A stretch of 64,000 bases of DNA from Saprospiraceae bacterium (lineage in GTDB: Bacteria > Bacteroidota > Bacteroidia > Chitinophagales > Saprospiraceae), in assembly GCA_016716185.1 (NCBI GenBank), contig JADJWV010000002.1, forward strand, positions 1,712,501 through 1,776,500, written 5' to 3'. Below the pieces are notes generated by a model, which made no database searches, was not told the DNA's origin, and saw nothing but the letters and a program-made list of their open reading frames with translations. The position numbers were made by a program, and so were the translations under genes. Of the stretch, positions 26,168-35,387 are shown one piece after another (position 1 is the stretch's first letter; the number at the start of each line of letters is the position of its first letter).

Positions 26168-26710
26168 TTATTCTTTTACTTGAGCATTTTTCACAAAGTG
26201 AAGAGAAACAGAATTCATACAATAACGCAAACCTGTTGGTAAAGGACCATCGTCAAATACATGGCCAAGATGTCCTTCGCAACGGGCACAAAGGATCTCT
26301 ACCCTTTTCATTCCATAACTGTCGTCCGATTTTTCCAACACTACTTTTTTCTGAAGAGGTTTGGTAAAACTTGGCCAGCCGGTACCTGAATCAAATTTAT
26401 CATCGGCATTAAACAAGGGTAAGCCACAGGCTTTGCAACAATATATGCCCGGATCATGAAGATCCCAATAAGATCCAGTAAAAGCACGTTCTGTGCCATG
26501 TTCGCGAAGAACATAATAGGCTTCCTTGCTTAATTCAGATTTCCAGATTTCACTGGATTTTACAATTTTTTCAATGGAAGCCGGAATTTGCAGTGTTGAA
26601 ACCGTTGAATTTTCTGAACTTATATTTTCCCGGGAAGATTTCGTTTTTTGTTGACACGAAACCTGATTGATGAGCATTGCAAATAACAGAATAAGGTAGT
26701 TGAACTTCAT
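26168..26710 (-). CDS. msrB: Peptide-methionine (R)-S-oxide reductase MsrB, lipoprotein form
   Basis: 180 residues. N-terminal lipoprotein signal (LLFAMLINQVSC) then a complete MsrB domain: GTERAFTGSYWD, the zinc CxxC pairs in CCKAC and CARC, FDSGTGWPSFTKP, GHLGHVFDDG and the catalytic cysteine in RYCMNSVSL. It repairs methionine-R-sulfoxide in exported proteins; the lipobox implies an envelope location. It is 24 bases downstream of the small membrane protein gene on the same strand. Confidence 0.93.
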   Translation of the reverse strand: MKFNYLILLFAMLINQVSCQQKTKSSRENISSENSTVSTLQIPASIEKIVKSSEIWKSELSKEAYYVLREHGTERAFTGSYWDLHDPGIYCCKACGLPLFNADDKFDSGTGWPSFTKPLQKKVVLEKSDDSYGMKRVEILCARCEGHLGHVFDDGPLPTGLRYCMNSVSLHFVKNAQVKE

Positions 26711-26734
26711 AGTTTATTACTTTGTGTTTTAGAA

Positions 26735-27145
26735 TTATTTATGTGCGAGATCGACAATTTTGCGAATCATGGCGATGATGGCCATAAATACAATAAATAC
26801 GATACTTAAAACATAAATGATCCAGGAATGGCTGGCGGCTTCGGAAATTCCAATGCCGGTGATCAGACTGCTGAATCCACAAATGGCCGCTGCGAGCATG
26901 ACATAAATGAGGATGGCATTGCGATAATAAATTAAGCGGTTTGATGCATTAAAGCAAAATATGCTGCTCAGAATGATGTAAAACAAGATCAAAGAACTGG
27001 CAAACCACCAGATATTAAGTGGATTTGAATTGATGATGCCGGTTTTTTCCAGCAATAACTCAACACCTGCAAAACAGATAAAGATGCCCATCGTTGCAAG
27101 TCCCAGAGTTTGTGGAGTTAAATAATATTTTTCAAGTTTTTTCAT
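26735..27145 (-). CDS. Small four-helix membrane protein, unknown
   Basis: 136 residues with about four hydrophobic segments (LGLATMGIFICFAGVELLL, WWFASSLILFYIILSSIF, AILIYVMLAAAICGFSSLI, WIIYVLSIVFIVFMAIIAMI) and a basic C-terminus. I recognise no family. It overlaps the rimO stop by four bases (ATGA) and lies upstream of msrB, so the three genes form a likely operon. Confidence 0.75.
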   Translation of the reverse strand: MKKLEKYYLTPQTLGLATMGIFICFAGVELLLEKTGIINSNPLNIWWFASSLILFYIILSSIFCFNASNRLIYYRNAILIYVMLAAAICGFSSLITGIGISEAASHSWIIYVLSIVFIVFMAIIAMIRKIVDLAHK

Positions 27146-28470
27146 TGCGATTTGGTGTTTACCGGCACACCAAAGAGATCATATGAATCTGCTTTGGTGA
27201 TTTCAATTTGTGCAAAATCCCCGACACGCAAGTAATTCCGGTTACTGGCTTCAATGTGTACTTCATTGTCTACTTCCGGACTGTCGAATTCGGTACGACC
27301 AATGTAGTGATTTTTTTCCTTTCGGTCTATGATTGTTTTGAATATTTTTCCGACTTTCTTTGTATTCAAGTCCAGGCTGATATGTTCCTGAATCTGCATT
27401 AGTGTTTGGGCACGCTCCTCTTTGAGTTCCTGGCTGTGCTTATCAACAAGGTCTCCGGCTTTGGTCTGATCTTCGTGTGAATAGGTAAATACACCGAATC
27501 GTTCAAACTTAAATTGCTCTACAAATTCGCACAATTCCCGAAAATCTTCTTCCGTTTCATCGGGATATCCAACGAGAAAAGTTGTACGAAGGTGAATGCC
27601 GGGATTGATTTTGCGAATGGAATTGATGAGTTCTATTGTTTCCGATTTGCTGATTTGTCTGCGCATACTCTTTAAAACATGGGTGGATATATGCTGTAAA
27701 GGCATGTCGAGATAATTACAGATCTTTTTTTCATCCTTCATGAGCTCGATGACCTCCAATGGAAAATGAGACGGGTAAGCGTAATGTAGCCGAATCCATT
27801 CGATACCTTCAACTTTGCATAGCTCCTTTAATAAATCTGGAAGTCTTCGTTTTTTATATAAATCCAATCCATAGTAACTCAATTCCTGTGCAATGAGAAT
27901 CAGCTCCTTTACTCCTTTTGACGCGAGATTACCCGCCTGGCTGACTAATTTTTCTATCGGTACTGAAATGTGCGGCCCTCTCATCAACGGTATGGCACAA
28001 AAACTGCAGGTTCTGTTGCACCCTTCCGAAATTTTCAGATAAGCATAGTGTGAAGGAGTAGATAACAGGCGTTCGCCAATGAGTTCTTCTTTGAAATCAA
28101 CTTGAAGTCTGTTTAGTAATGCGGGCATTTCAAGCGTACCAAAATATGCATCCACTTCCGGGATCTCTTCTTCCAGATTTTCTTTATAGCGTTGAGAAAG
28201 GCATCCCGTAACGTATAAGCTTTCTATTTTACCTTCGGTTTTTAGTTTTGCAAATTCCAATATGGTTTGAATAGATTCTTCTTTGGCACGTTCAATGAAT
28301 CCACAGGTATTGATAATGACCGTCTGGGGGCCATAATGATCGCCATTATGTTGGACATCGTAGTCGTTATGCACGAGTTGGGTAATGATATTCTCAGAAT
28401 CTACCCAATTTTTAGAACAACCCAAGGTTACCAGCTGGACTTTTTTCGGGGTATGTGATTTTGTTCGCAA
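27142..28470 (-). CDS. rimO: Ribosomal protein uS12 methylthiotransferase RimO
   Basis: 442 residues from TTG 28470. Radical-SAM enzyme that adds a methylthio group to the conserved aspartate of ribosomal protein uS12. N-terminal MTTase cysteines lie in TLGCSKNWVDSE, INTCGFIE and VTGCLSQRY. The radical-SAM cluster is CNRTCSFC. A TRAM domain is at the C-terminus. Absence of an EYCIVP/MiaB-type pattern and the SKNWVDSE spelling favour RimO. A TTG at 28494 is an alternative start, but it lies upstream of a -7 box at 28483-28490, so the shorter start is preferred. Confidence 0.92.
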   Translation of the reverse strand: MRTKSHTPKKVQLVTLGCSKNWVDSENIITQLVHNDYDVQHNGDHYGPQTVIINTCGFIERAKEESIQTILEFAKLKTEGKIESLYVTGCLSQRYKENLEEEIPEVDAYFGTLEMPALLNRLQVDFKEELIGERLLSTPSHYAYLKISEGCNRTCSFCAIPLMRGPHISVPIEKLVSQAGNLASKGVKELILIAQELSYYGLDLYKKRRLPDLLKELCKVEGIEWIRLHYAYPSHFPLEVIELMKDEKKICNYLDMPLQHISTHVLKSMRRQISKSETIELINSIRKINPGIHLRTTFLVGYPDETEEDFRELCEFVEQFKFERFGVFTYSHEDQTKAGDLVDKHSQELKEERAQTLMQIQEHISLDLNTKKVGKIFKTIIDRKEKNHYIGRTEFDSPEVDNEVHIEASNRNYLRVGDFAQIEITKADSYDLFGVPVNTKSQ

Positions 28471-28482
28471 AATATGTTTTGG

Positions 28483-28490
28483 CAAAGATA
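28483..28490 (-). promoter_or_regulatory. -7 box for rimO
   Basis: Minus-strand TATCTTTG, 12 bases before the proposed TTG start at 28470. It helps to reject the longer start at 28494. Confidence 0.4.
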
Positions 28491-28520
28491 ACAAAGCGGC
28501 AAAAAATATGTTTTATTGTC

Positions 28521-29180
28521 ATGATTCCATGGAAAGACTTATTGAGTATTTGCCTGAGCATTATTGCTATACCGGTGTATTCGCAGATCGGTCTGCAGGT
28601 ATTTGGATCGAATCATCTCTTTAATCCGGAAACAGGAACAAGGGCATTGCAGACGGAAGCACTCAAAGACGTTAATTTCGGATTGTCTTATGCTATTCAA
28701 TTTAAAAAAGTTAGAATAGAACTGCATCCTGGTTTAAGTGTGGGTTATGGAGGAGGAGAATTTCTCAACTCTGATTTAAATTTTAATCAATTTACGGCCA
28801 AAGTCCTGTTGCCAATGACCATTTACCCTTTCGACTTATCGAGTGATTGCAATTGTCCTACATTTAATAAACAAGGTGAGGTTTTTGAAAAAGGCCTGCA
28901 TTTCATTGTGCAGCCGGGAATTGGCCATGCCTGGAGAACAGTGGATGAATTAGACAAACCGGAAAATTCTAAAACGTCTGAGGCGGAAATTGGCCTGGGA
29001 ATTGGATTTGATTTTGGATTGAACCGGCATTCAACCTTGAATTTTTATGCCTTGTTGGCACAACATTTAAATGGTAAATATTCCATTTCTGAGGATCAGA
29101 AAAGCTGGATTAAATCATCTTCACATTTGAGTTTTCAACTCGGATTGCGTTACCTGTGGTATTCAAAACGCAGGCGGTAA
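28521..29180 (+). CDS. Outer-membrane beta-barrel-like protein, unknown
   Basis: 219 residues from ATG 28521 with a signal peptide (LLSICLSIIAIPVYSQ). The mature part alternates hydrophobic and polar residues in strand-like stretches (VNFGLSYAIQFKKVRIELHPGLSVGYGGGEF; HLSFQLGLRYLWY at the end), consistent with a small outer-membrane barrel. A CNC pair sits at about residue 111. I recognise no family. It is divergent from rimO and converges with the SpoU methyltransferase one base away. Confidence 0.7.
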   Translation: MIPWKDLLSICLSIIAIPVYSQIGLQVFGSNHLFNPETGTRALQTEALKDVNFGLSYAIQFKKVRIELHPGLSVGYGGGEFLNSDLNFNQFTAKVLLPMTIYPFDLSSDCNCPTFNKQGEVFEKGLHFIVQPGIGHAWRTVDELDKPENSKTSEAEIGLGIGFDFGLNRHSTLNFYALLAQHLNGKYSISEDQKSWIKSSSHLSFQLGLRYLWYSKRRR

Positions 29181-29181
29181 A

Positions 29182-29712
29182 TCACAGAAGTCGTTCGCAA
29201 AATTGCCAGCAAACTATGCCGGCTGCTACACTTACATTCAAACTGTGTTTGACTCCAAATTGCGGTATTTCAATAAAATCATCTAAAATGTCGAGCACTT
29301 CCTGTTGAATGCCATGGACTTCATGGCCGAGAACGATGACGTATTTCTGGGTTTTTTCGATTTTGTATTGATGTAGGAATTCCGAATGCAGTGTTTGTTC
29401 TATTCCAACCAAACGATACCCCTTTTGTTTGAGGGACCCCAAGGCTTCATTCAGATCGGAAACCGATTCCCAGGCGACGTGATTTTGAGCTCCCAAAGCT
29501 GTTTTTAAAATTTCCTGATGAGGAGGTACTACACAATGTGGACCTAATATTATCGATTCGAGGCAGAAGGCATCCGCAATTCTGAACAGCGAACCGATGT
29601 TATGGCCGGATCTGATGTTGTCTGCACAAAGGATAACCGGAAGTTTCTTGCTTTGAATAAATTCCTCACTTGTGAGCCTGTTCAATTCTGACAGCTCTTT
29701 TTTTCTTGCCAA
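29182..29712 (-). CDS. TrmH/SpoU-family RNA methyltransferase
   Basis: 176 residues, TTG start at 29712, five bases after the pyrG stop. Trefoil-knot (SPOUT) methyltransferase: DNIRSGHNIGSLFRIADAF (motif 1), VIVLGHEVHGI (motif 2) and IPQFGVKHSLNVSVAAGI (motif 3). It should 2'-O-methylate a tRNA or rRNA ribose with SAM. The target is not identifiable; there is no N-terminal substrate-binding domain. Confidence 0.9.
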   Translation of the reverse strand: MARKKELSELNRLTSEEFIQSKKLPVILCADNIRSGHNIGSLFRIADAFCLESIILGPHCVVPPHQEILKTALGAQNHVAWESVSDLNEALGSLKQKGYRLVGIEQTLHSEFLHQYKIEKTQKYVIVLGHEVHGIQQEVLDILDDFIEIPQFGVKHSLNVSVAAGIVCWQFCERLL

Positions 29713-29717
29713 TTCAG

Positions 29718-31331
29718 TTATTTTTTAACTTTTTTCTGAATACAAGCTTTAATAAAGCCAATAAATAGTGGGTGTGGAGACTCAACCGTGCTCTTCAGCT
29801 CCGGATGAAACTGAACTCCCAAAAACCAGGGGTGATCTTTTAATTCGACAATTTCAACAAGTCCCTGTTCAGGGTTGATTCCGGTAGGGATCAATCCGCT
29901 GTTTTGCGCTAGCTCCAGATACTGGTTGTTGAATTCATATCGATGCCTGTGTCTTTCGGAGATCAGCTCGGTTTTGTAACATTTCTTAGCCAGGGATTTG
30001 TCTGCAATCTTGCATGCATAGGCCCCAAGCCGCATAGTACCGCCTTTGTTTCTGACTTTTTTCTGTGTTTCCATCATGTCAATTACGGGATTGGCGGAGG
30101 TTGGCCTGACTTCAGTTGAAGCTGCATCCGCGAGTCCAACAACATTTCGGAAGAATTCGACCACAGCGCATTGCATTCCCAGGCAGATACCAAAAAATGG
30201 TATTTGATTGGTGCGCGCATATTGAATGGCTCTGATCTTTCCTTCGATTCCTCTTTCTCCAAAACCCGGTGCGACTAAAATCCCATCCAGATCGCGAAGC
30301 ATTTGATGGACATCCTCATCGGTATGCAAGTCTTCTGAATGAATGGGTACGACCTTGACCTTGCATTCGTTATGCGCTCCGGCATGTACAAACGCCTCGT
30401 GAATGGATTTGTAGGCATCAGGCAACTCATTGTATTTCCCGATCAATCCTATGGTTACCGATTCGCTGGGGTTTTTCAAATGACCTAAAAACTTTTTCCA
30501 GTTTTTGAGATCGGGTTCCGCTTTTATTGGAAGGTTAAGTTTTTCAAGGACCCGAATATCCAGTTTTTCCTTCAACATGAGCAATGGAACATCGTAGATG
30601 GTGTCTGCATCCATCGCTTCAATCACGTTCTCCCGCCTTAGATTGCAGAATAGTGCAAGCTTAGCCCTGATGTCATCGGTAATGGGCCTTTCTGTGCGAC
30701 ATACCAGAATATCGGGTTGAATCCCTGCTTCCAGCAATTCTTTCACAGAATGCTGACTTGGCTTTGTTTTTAATTCTTTTGCGGCAGCCAGATAAGGGAT
30801 CAGCGTAAGGTGGATGGTAACCACATTTTGTGCTCCTACATCCATCCGGAATTGCCTTAGGGCTTCGAGATAAGGCAGCGATTCGATATCTCCTACGGTA
30901 CCGCCCAATTCAGTAATAACCAGTTGGTATCCCGAATCCCCTAAAAGAGCTATACGACGTTTGATCTCGTCTGTTATATGGGGAATGACCTGGACTGTTT
31001 TTCCAAGATAATCCCCTTTTCGTTCTTTATCGATAACTGTTTGATAAATTCTTCCTGTGGTGATGTTGTTTGAACGGGAAGTTGGTTTATTTAAAAACCT
31101 TTCGTAATGACCAAGATCCAGGTCTGTTTCTGCTCCATCATCCGTTACATAGCATTCTCCATGTTCATACGGGTTCAGTGTGCCCGGGTCAATATTAATG
31201 TATGGATCAAATTTTTGAATGGTTACATTGTAACCTCTGGCCTGGAGTAATTTAGCCAGTGAAGCCGAAATAATGCCTTTGCCAAGAGAGGATGTGACCC
31301 CGCCCGTAACAAAAATGTATTTTGCCGCCAT
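29718..31331 (-). CDS. pyrG: CTP synthase
   Basis: 537 residues, the usual length. Aminates UTP to CTP with glutamine and ATP. The synthetase domain opens with KYIFVTGGVTSSLGKGIISASLAKLL and FDPYINIDPGTLNPYEHGE; the class I glutamine amidotransferase domain has the nucleophile in FFGICLGMQCAVVEF and the catalytic HPE in FHPELKS. Followed closely by the SpoU methyltransferase gene, probably one transcript. Confidence 0.97.
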   Translation of the reverse strand: MAAKYIFVTGGVTSSLGKGIISASLAKLLQARGYNVTIQKFDPYINIDPGTLNPYEHGECYVTDDGAETDLDLGHYERFLNKPTSRSNNITTGRIYQTVIDKERKGDYLGKTVQVIPHITDEIKRRIALLGDSGYQLVITELGGTVGDIESLPYLEALRQFRMDVGAQNVVTIHLTLIPYLAAAKELKTKPSQHSVKELLEAGIQPDILVCRTERPITDDIRAKLALFCNLRRENVIEAMDADTIYDVPLLMLKEKLDIRVLEKLNLPIKAEPDLKNWKKFLGHLKNPSESVTIGLIGKYNELPDAYKSIHEAFVHAGAHNECKVKVVPIHSEDLHTDEDVHQMLRDLDGILVAPGFGERGIEGKIRAIQYARTNQIPFFGICLGMQCAVVEFFRNVVGLADAASTEVRPTSANPVIDMMETQKKVRNKGGTMRLGAYACKIADKSLAKKCYKTELISERHRHRYEFNNQYLELAQNSGLIPTGINPEQGLVEIVELKDHPWFLGVQFHPELKSTVESPHPLFIGFIKACIQKKVKK

Positions 31332-31386
31332 TGTGAAATTCCTTTAATTTGTTACGGGATATAAAGGTACGCCTAAATTTTAATAT

Positions 31387-32157
31387 ATGGTATCACAAGC
31401 CTTTCATACCAAGCAGATTTACATTTATCCGATTAAATCCGGCCCTCCTGTTCGAAAATCCAAATTTGAATGGGATGATGGTTGTCTGAAATACGATCGC
31501 CACTGGATGTTATCCAAATTAAGTGGCCAGATGATCTCACAAAGAGAATATCCTCAATTGAACACGCTTAAAATGGAGGAAAAAGGCGACACTTTTATCT
31601 TAGCCAGCTCTGATGGACAGTTTCCTTCCATTGAATTTTCAAAAGAAAATGAAATCGGCAATAAAATTCAGGTAGAAGTTTGGGGGCAAACATTTGAGTC
31701 ATTTGTAACCCAAAAAGAATTATCGGTCTGGTTTTCAGATTATCTCAGTGAACAGGTGTTCGTCGTGTCAAATCCCGATCGAATAAAAGTTTATTCAAAA
31801 GAAGGTCAGGAGAACTCCATGAAACTTAAATTTCATGATGGTTATCCCGTTCACATTGCAAATATTAAATCCATAAACTGGCTTAAAGAGGTTTGTAAGA
31901 AACAATTGCATCCCTTGCAATTCAGGGCAAACGCTTATCTCGACATGGATAAAGCATTTGATGAAGATCATTTATCGGAGTTTTCAATAAACAACACTCC
32001 GTTTCGAAAAATTAAAGATTGCAGCCGGTGCATCATGGTAAATCTTCATCCGGGCTCTGAAGTATTTTACAAGGAGCCATTGGCATCTCTCAGCACCTGG
32101 AGAAGAAAAGGCAATCATGTATATTTTGGAATTTATGCAAAACCAATAAATGAATAA
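31387..32157 (+). CDS. MOSC-domain protein
   Basis: 256 residues. N-terminal MOSC beta-barrel (IYIYPIKSGPPVRKSKFEWDDGCLKYDRHWMLSKLSGQMISQREYPQL) followed by a MOSC domain with the conserved cysteine in FRKIKDCSRCIMVNLHPGS. Related proteins (YcbX, mARC) bind molybdenum cofactor and reduce N-hydroxylated compounds; whether this one carries Moco is inference. The stop codon is built into a bidirectional terminator stem. Confidence 0.87.
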   Translation: MVSQAFHTKQIYIYPIKSGPPVRKSKFEWDDGCLKYDRHWMLSKLSGQMISQREYPQLNTLKMEEKGDTFILASSDGQFPSIEFSKENEIGNKIQVEVWGQTFESFVTQKELSVWFSDYLSEQVFVVSNPDRIKVYSKEGQENSMKLKFHDGYPVHIANIKSINWLKEVCKKQLHPLQFRANAYLDMDKAFDEDHLSEFSINNTPFRKIKDCSRCIMVNLHPGSEVFYKEPLASLSTWRRKGNHVYFGIYAKPINE

Positions 32158-32182
32158 GCCGGAATTTTCTTCCGGCTTATTC
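32152..32182. terminator. Bidirectional terminator between the MOSC and M4 peptidase genes
   Basis: Perfect 13-base inverted repeat GAATAAGCCGGAA / TTCCGGCTTATTC around a five-base loop (TTTTC). The left arm contains the TAA stop of the MOSC gene. It lies between two converging genes and can serve both. Confidence 0.85.
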
Positions 32183-32216
32183 ATTAACAATAGATTTTAA
32201 TTGTATTATACCAATT

Positions 32217-35200
32217 TTATTGCTTCACAAATTTATAATTTGAAGTAGCCCCGTTGGTCAATAGCAGTTCAAAGAAGTATGCTCCGGGCATCAATTCTGA
32301 AACATTTAATTCCGTCTGGTCATCATTTAAAATTCCCTTTTGATACAATTTTCCCATCGCATCTCTAATTTGGTACTCCTTGATTTCGCGATGATCCCGT
32401 TTTAAGCTAATATTAAGCTTATGCTGGACCGGATTCGGGCGTAATATCAATTCCTGACCGGTAAGAGGATCTTCATTTTTAACAACTTCACCAAATATTT
32501 TCAAATTGTCCAGCATTATGAAATCTTTTGATTGATCTACGAAGCCTAAAGAATCCAAGGCTCCTTCCAAAACCAGATTGCCAATTTCAATGGTAACCGG
32601 ACCCCCGGTCAGCGGGATTTCCTGTTCAAAGTATCTTAATTCAGGCGTGCGACTTGCATTTTGTAAATAAACCGGATTCATGATGGATTGGCCATCCTGA
32701 TTCCTGAATATGACTCTTGTTACTGCGGCTCTGGTAATGTCTGTTAATAAAGAATCATAGAGAGGATTGCCTGTTTTTTGTATGTAATCAAAGGATAAAT
32801 AAGCCTTTTGAAGATTGTCGGTTTGGATACAGGCATATAAGGTTGTCGTAAATTTTGTATTACTGGAAAACATATTTCCTATCGTTCCGGTTACGATCGG
32901 CACCAATCGGTTTTGTGCATTGAATATAACTCCGCCGCTGATCAACAATGCTTCTGAACTATTAAGATTCGAATTAATTTCCAGCAATTGGAAGGAATCC
33001 GGTCTGACTACCAATAATGTGGAATCGAATTTCTGGTCTGTAAATGGCTCCAGATAACCAATGTTTGTGTTGTTGACAAACACAGCATTAAATATTGCAG
33101 TGTTGTTTGCAGTCAAGGTATCGTTTGAATACGTTAATCGGGCCAATACTTTGCGGTGGCCTATAAAATCGCGGTCGATTGAAAACTGTGGAGTTCTGTA
33201 ATTTGCATTGGGGTAGATTGTACGATCTACCAGAAATTCGCGCTCGATCATTTTACCATCATACTCCAGTTGAACTTTTATCGATGTTCCCACTGCTACT
33301 GGGTGGCAACCCAAATACGTAGAAACCAGCTGTGCATTGACAATTCTGCCTTCGCACAAGGATCCTGAGGTATTTATACTGGTTACCCGAAAATCGTGTT
33401 CTCCGTTGTTGTTTTTTGAAATCAGGAGAGGCAGTCTGTTGTTTACTGTGTCGGCATCCCCTAAAAATTCAGCTTCGATCTGAATCGTAATATTTGTTCT
33501 TTCAATAAATGGCAATTTGGTAAATTTATAAATCAGGGATTGACCGGGATTCAAATCTTCACTCAGGGTCAGAAGCTCAGTTATTTTATTTCTTCGTGGC
33601 ACTGATATGTGCATATTAATTTCCGTTCCTGCAGGAATTACTGCACTGCAACTGATATTGAGCAATCTGACCTCCACCGGAAAATATCCTTCCTTACAAG
33701 AAACCTGAGGAATTTTTTCATTCACAATCATGATATCATTGTCGGAATTTCTGGCACCCATACCCACAGCTACCCAGGCTTCAATGATATTTTTATATTC
33801 CTCTGAGCATTTGCCATACCTGTTCTCAGCAATGGCCAAGGTCGCCTGGCGCATATCGTAATATTTTGAAGTTTTGCCCATGTAAAGTGTCATGGCTTCA
33901 TAAACGATAGATATGGCTTGGCGGATTCCAATTTTTTTAACATCGAAGTCAACGTTCTTTTCAGTCTTTCCGGCCCCCCCTTCAGATAGCAGATAAAACC
34001 AATAATTTAAGACGCCGCTGTTGGAATGCACTCCCCCATTGTCTCCTGAATTGGTCACCCAGCGACTTCCTTTGTAATTTTTAGGATTTCCAAATCTGGT
34101 TGGTTCCGACATACTTCTGAAAGCAGTGTCAGGTTTATTAAAGAATCTGGATCCCAACAACCAATTGAAATTCGCTGAATCGTATTCGAATTCAACTGCT
34201 TTTCCTACAATATCGCTGTAACTTTCATTTAAGGCACCGGATTCATATAAATATTCAAGACCAGAAGTATGCTGCGTGAGTCCATGTGTAATTTCATGGG
34301 AAACAACGTCGAGAGATGTCAACGGGTTGGTAATCACGGAGTCTCCGATTCCAAAATTGGTACCTGCGCCATCCCAAAATGCATTGACATAAAAAGATGT
34401 ATCGATTACTTTGTTCAACAGTTTGGAATCCTTGTCGTCAAAGCCTTTTCTATTGAAATAATTTTTGTAATAATCGTATGTGACCTGAGCACCAAAATGC
34501 ACATCCAGTGCACCTTTTTTCTGTGCAAAACTTCCTGCTTCCCAGGTATTGTCGTCATCTGTATATTTTCTGCCTGTGGCACTCACTGTTTCAATTCCTG
34601 CTCCCCTTGTAAGATCTAGAAGTTCGAATTGTCCATTTGTGAATTCAGTCTCTATTTTTCTTTGTCCATGATAAAGTGTATGGGCATCGCCAGTTCCACC
34701 ACTGAAACAGCTTGTCAATATTTCGTGCTCCAGCAAAACACTTCCGTTCTCTGCGTCGATATAAATGCGTTTTTTAGTCAGGGGTACATAACTGTAAATA
34801 TCTATTTTATACGCCAAACGGAAATTGCCTGAATATTCCGGATAGGCTATATCCATCCACACCAGGACGGGGTCAGGTGTTTGGAAAGCATCTTGTTCCC
34901 AGGCATATTTCTGGGATGGAACCCTTGCTAACGCATATTGGATGGCTTGATTTTTTGTGATCTGTTCGGGTACTGCTAGGTCGAAATTCGAATTCACATT
35001 TCCATTTACCGACAACACTCGGTCGTTTTCACTGTGAATAAACATTTCACCACCTAAAACTTCAATGCCATGAAAATAGTGTTGAATTTTCCTGTGCCTG
35101 ATTTTTTGTTGATCGGTAATATCAGATATTAAATGCAAACTGTTTAGATCGGGATGAAGAAAATCCTGATTCACTTTTTTTAAATAGTCGGCTGTTTTTA

Positions 35201-35339
35201 CAGGGGCTTTTTCGTCAGGTGTATACCACGTATGGTTTACATTTTTATGCAAATATTCAGGCCGGTTCATCTCCTTATTTTGTGCAAAGCCCAAAGAGAT
35301 CATCGAAAAAAATAAAAGCCAGGTAGAAATTAATTTCAT
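32217..35339 (-). CDS. Secreted M4 (thermolysin-like) metallopeptidase with T9SS sorting domain
   Basis: 1040 residues: signal peptide (LISTWLLFFSMISLGFAQ), FTP/PepSY-type propeptide (to about residue 215), and an M4 catalytic domain with zinc site VVSHEITHGLTQHTSGLEY and the third ligand in GALNESYSDIVG. The second half contains two or three CARDB/Ig-like beta modules and a further domain (FTDQKFDSTLLVV...). The final about 75 residues (ILRPNPVQHKLNISLK ... MPGAYFFELL ... YKFVKQ) are a T9SS type A sorting domain. Expected to be an extracellular or surface-bound endopeptidase activated by propeptide removal. Confidence 0.94.
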   Translation of the reverse strand: MKLISTWLLFFSMISLGFAQNKEMNRPEYLHKNVNHTWYTPDEKAPVKTADYLKKVNQDFLHPDLNSLHLISDITDQQKIRHRKIQHYFHGIEVLGGEMFIHSENDRVLSVNGNVNSNFDLAVPEQITKNQAIQYALARVPSQKYAWEQDAFQTPDPVLVWMDIAYPEYSGNFRLAYKIDIYSYVPLTKKRIYIDAENGSVLLEHEILTSCFSGGTGDAHTLYHGQRKIETEFTNGQFELLDLTRGAGIETVSATGRKYTDDDNTWEAGSFAQKKGALDVHFGAQVTYDYYKNYFNRKGFDDKDSKLLNKVIDTSFYVNAFWDGAGTNFGIGDSVITNPLTSLDVVSHEITHGLTQHTSGLEYLYESGALNESYSDIVGKAVEFEYDSANFNWLLGSRFFNKPDTAFRSMSEPTRFGNPKNYKGSRWVTNSGDNGGVHSNSGVLNYWFYLLSEGGAGKTEKNVDFDVKKIGIRQAISIVYEAMTLYMGKTSKYYDMRQATLAIAENRYGKCSEEYKNIIEAWVAVGMGARNSDNDIMIVNEKIPQVSCKEGYFPVEVRLLNISCSAVIPAGTEINMHISVPRRNKITELLTLSEDLNPGQSLIYKFTKLPFIERTNITIQIEAEFLGDADTVNNRLPLLISKNNNGEHDFRVTSINTSGSLCEGRIVNAQLVSTYLGCHPVAVGTSIKVQLEYDGKMIEREFLVDRTIYPNANYRTPQFSIDRDFIGHRKVLARLTYSNDTLTANNTAIFNAVFVNNTNIGYLEPFTDQKFDSTLLVVRPDSFQLLEINSNLNSSEALLISGGVIFNAQNRLVPIVTGTIGNMFSSNTKFTTTLYACIQTDNLQKAYLSFDYIQKTGNPLYDSLLTDITRAAVTRVIFRNQDGQSIMNPVYLQNASRTPELRYFEQEIPLTGGPVTIEIGNLVLEGALDSLGFVDQSKDFIMLDNLKIFGEVVKNEDPLTGQELILRPNPVQHKLNISLKRDHREIKEYQIRDAMGKLYQKGILNDDQTELNVSELMPGAYFFELLLTNGATSNYKFVKQ

Positions 35340-35387
35340 TAAAGTAATGATTTGTGTGTTAAAAAAATTGATGATTGTTATCAGTTG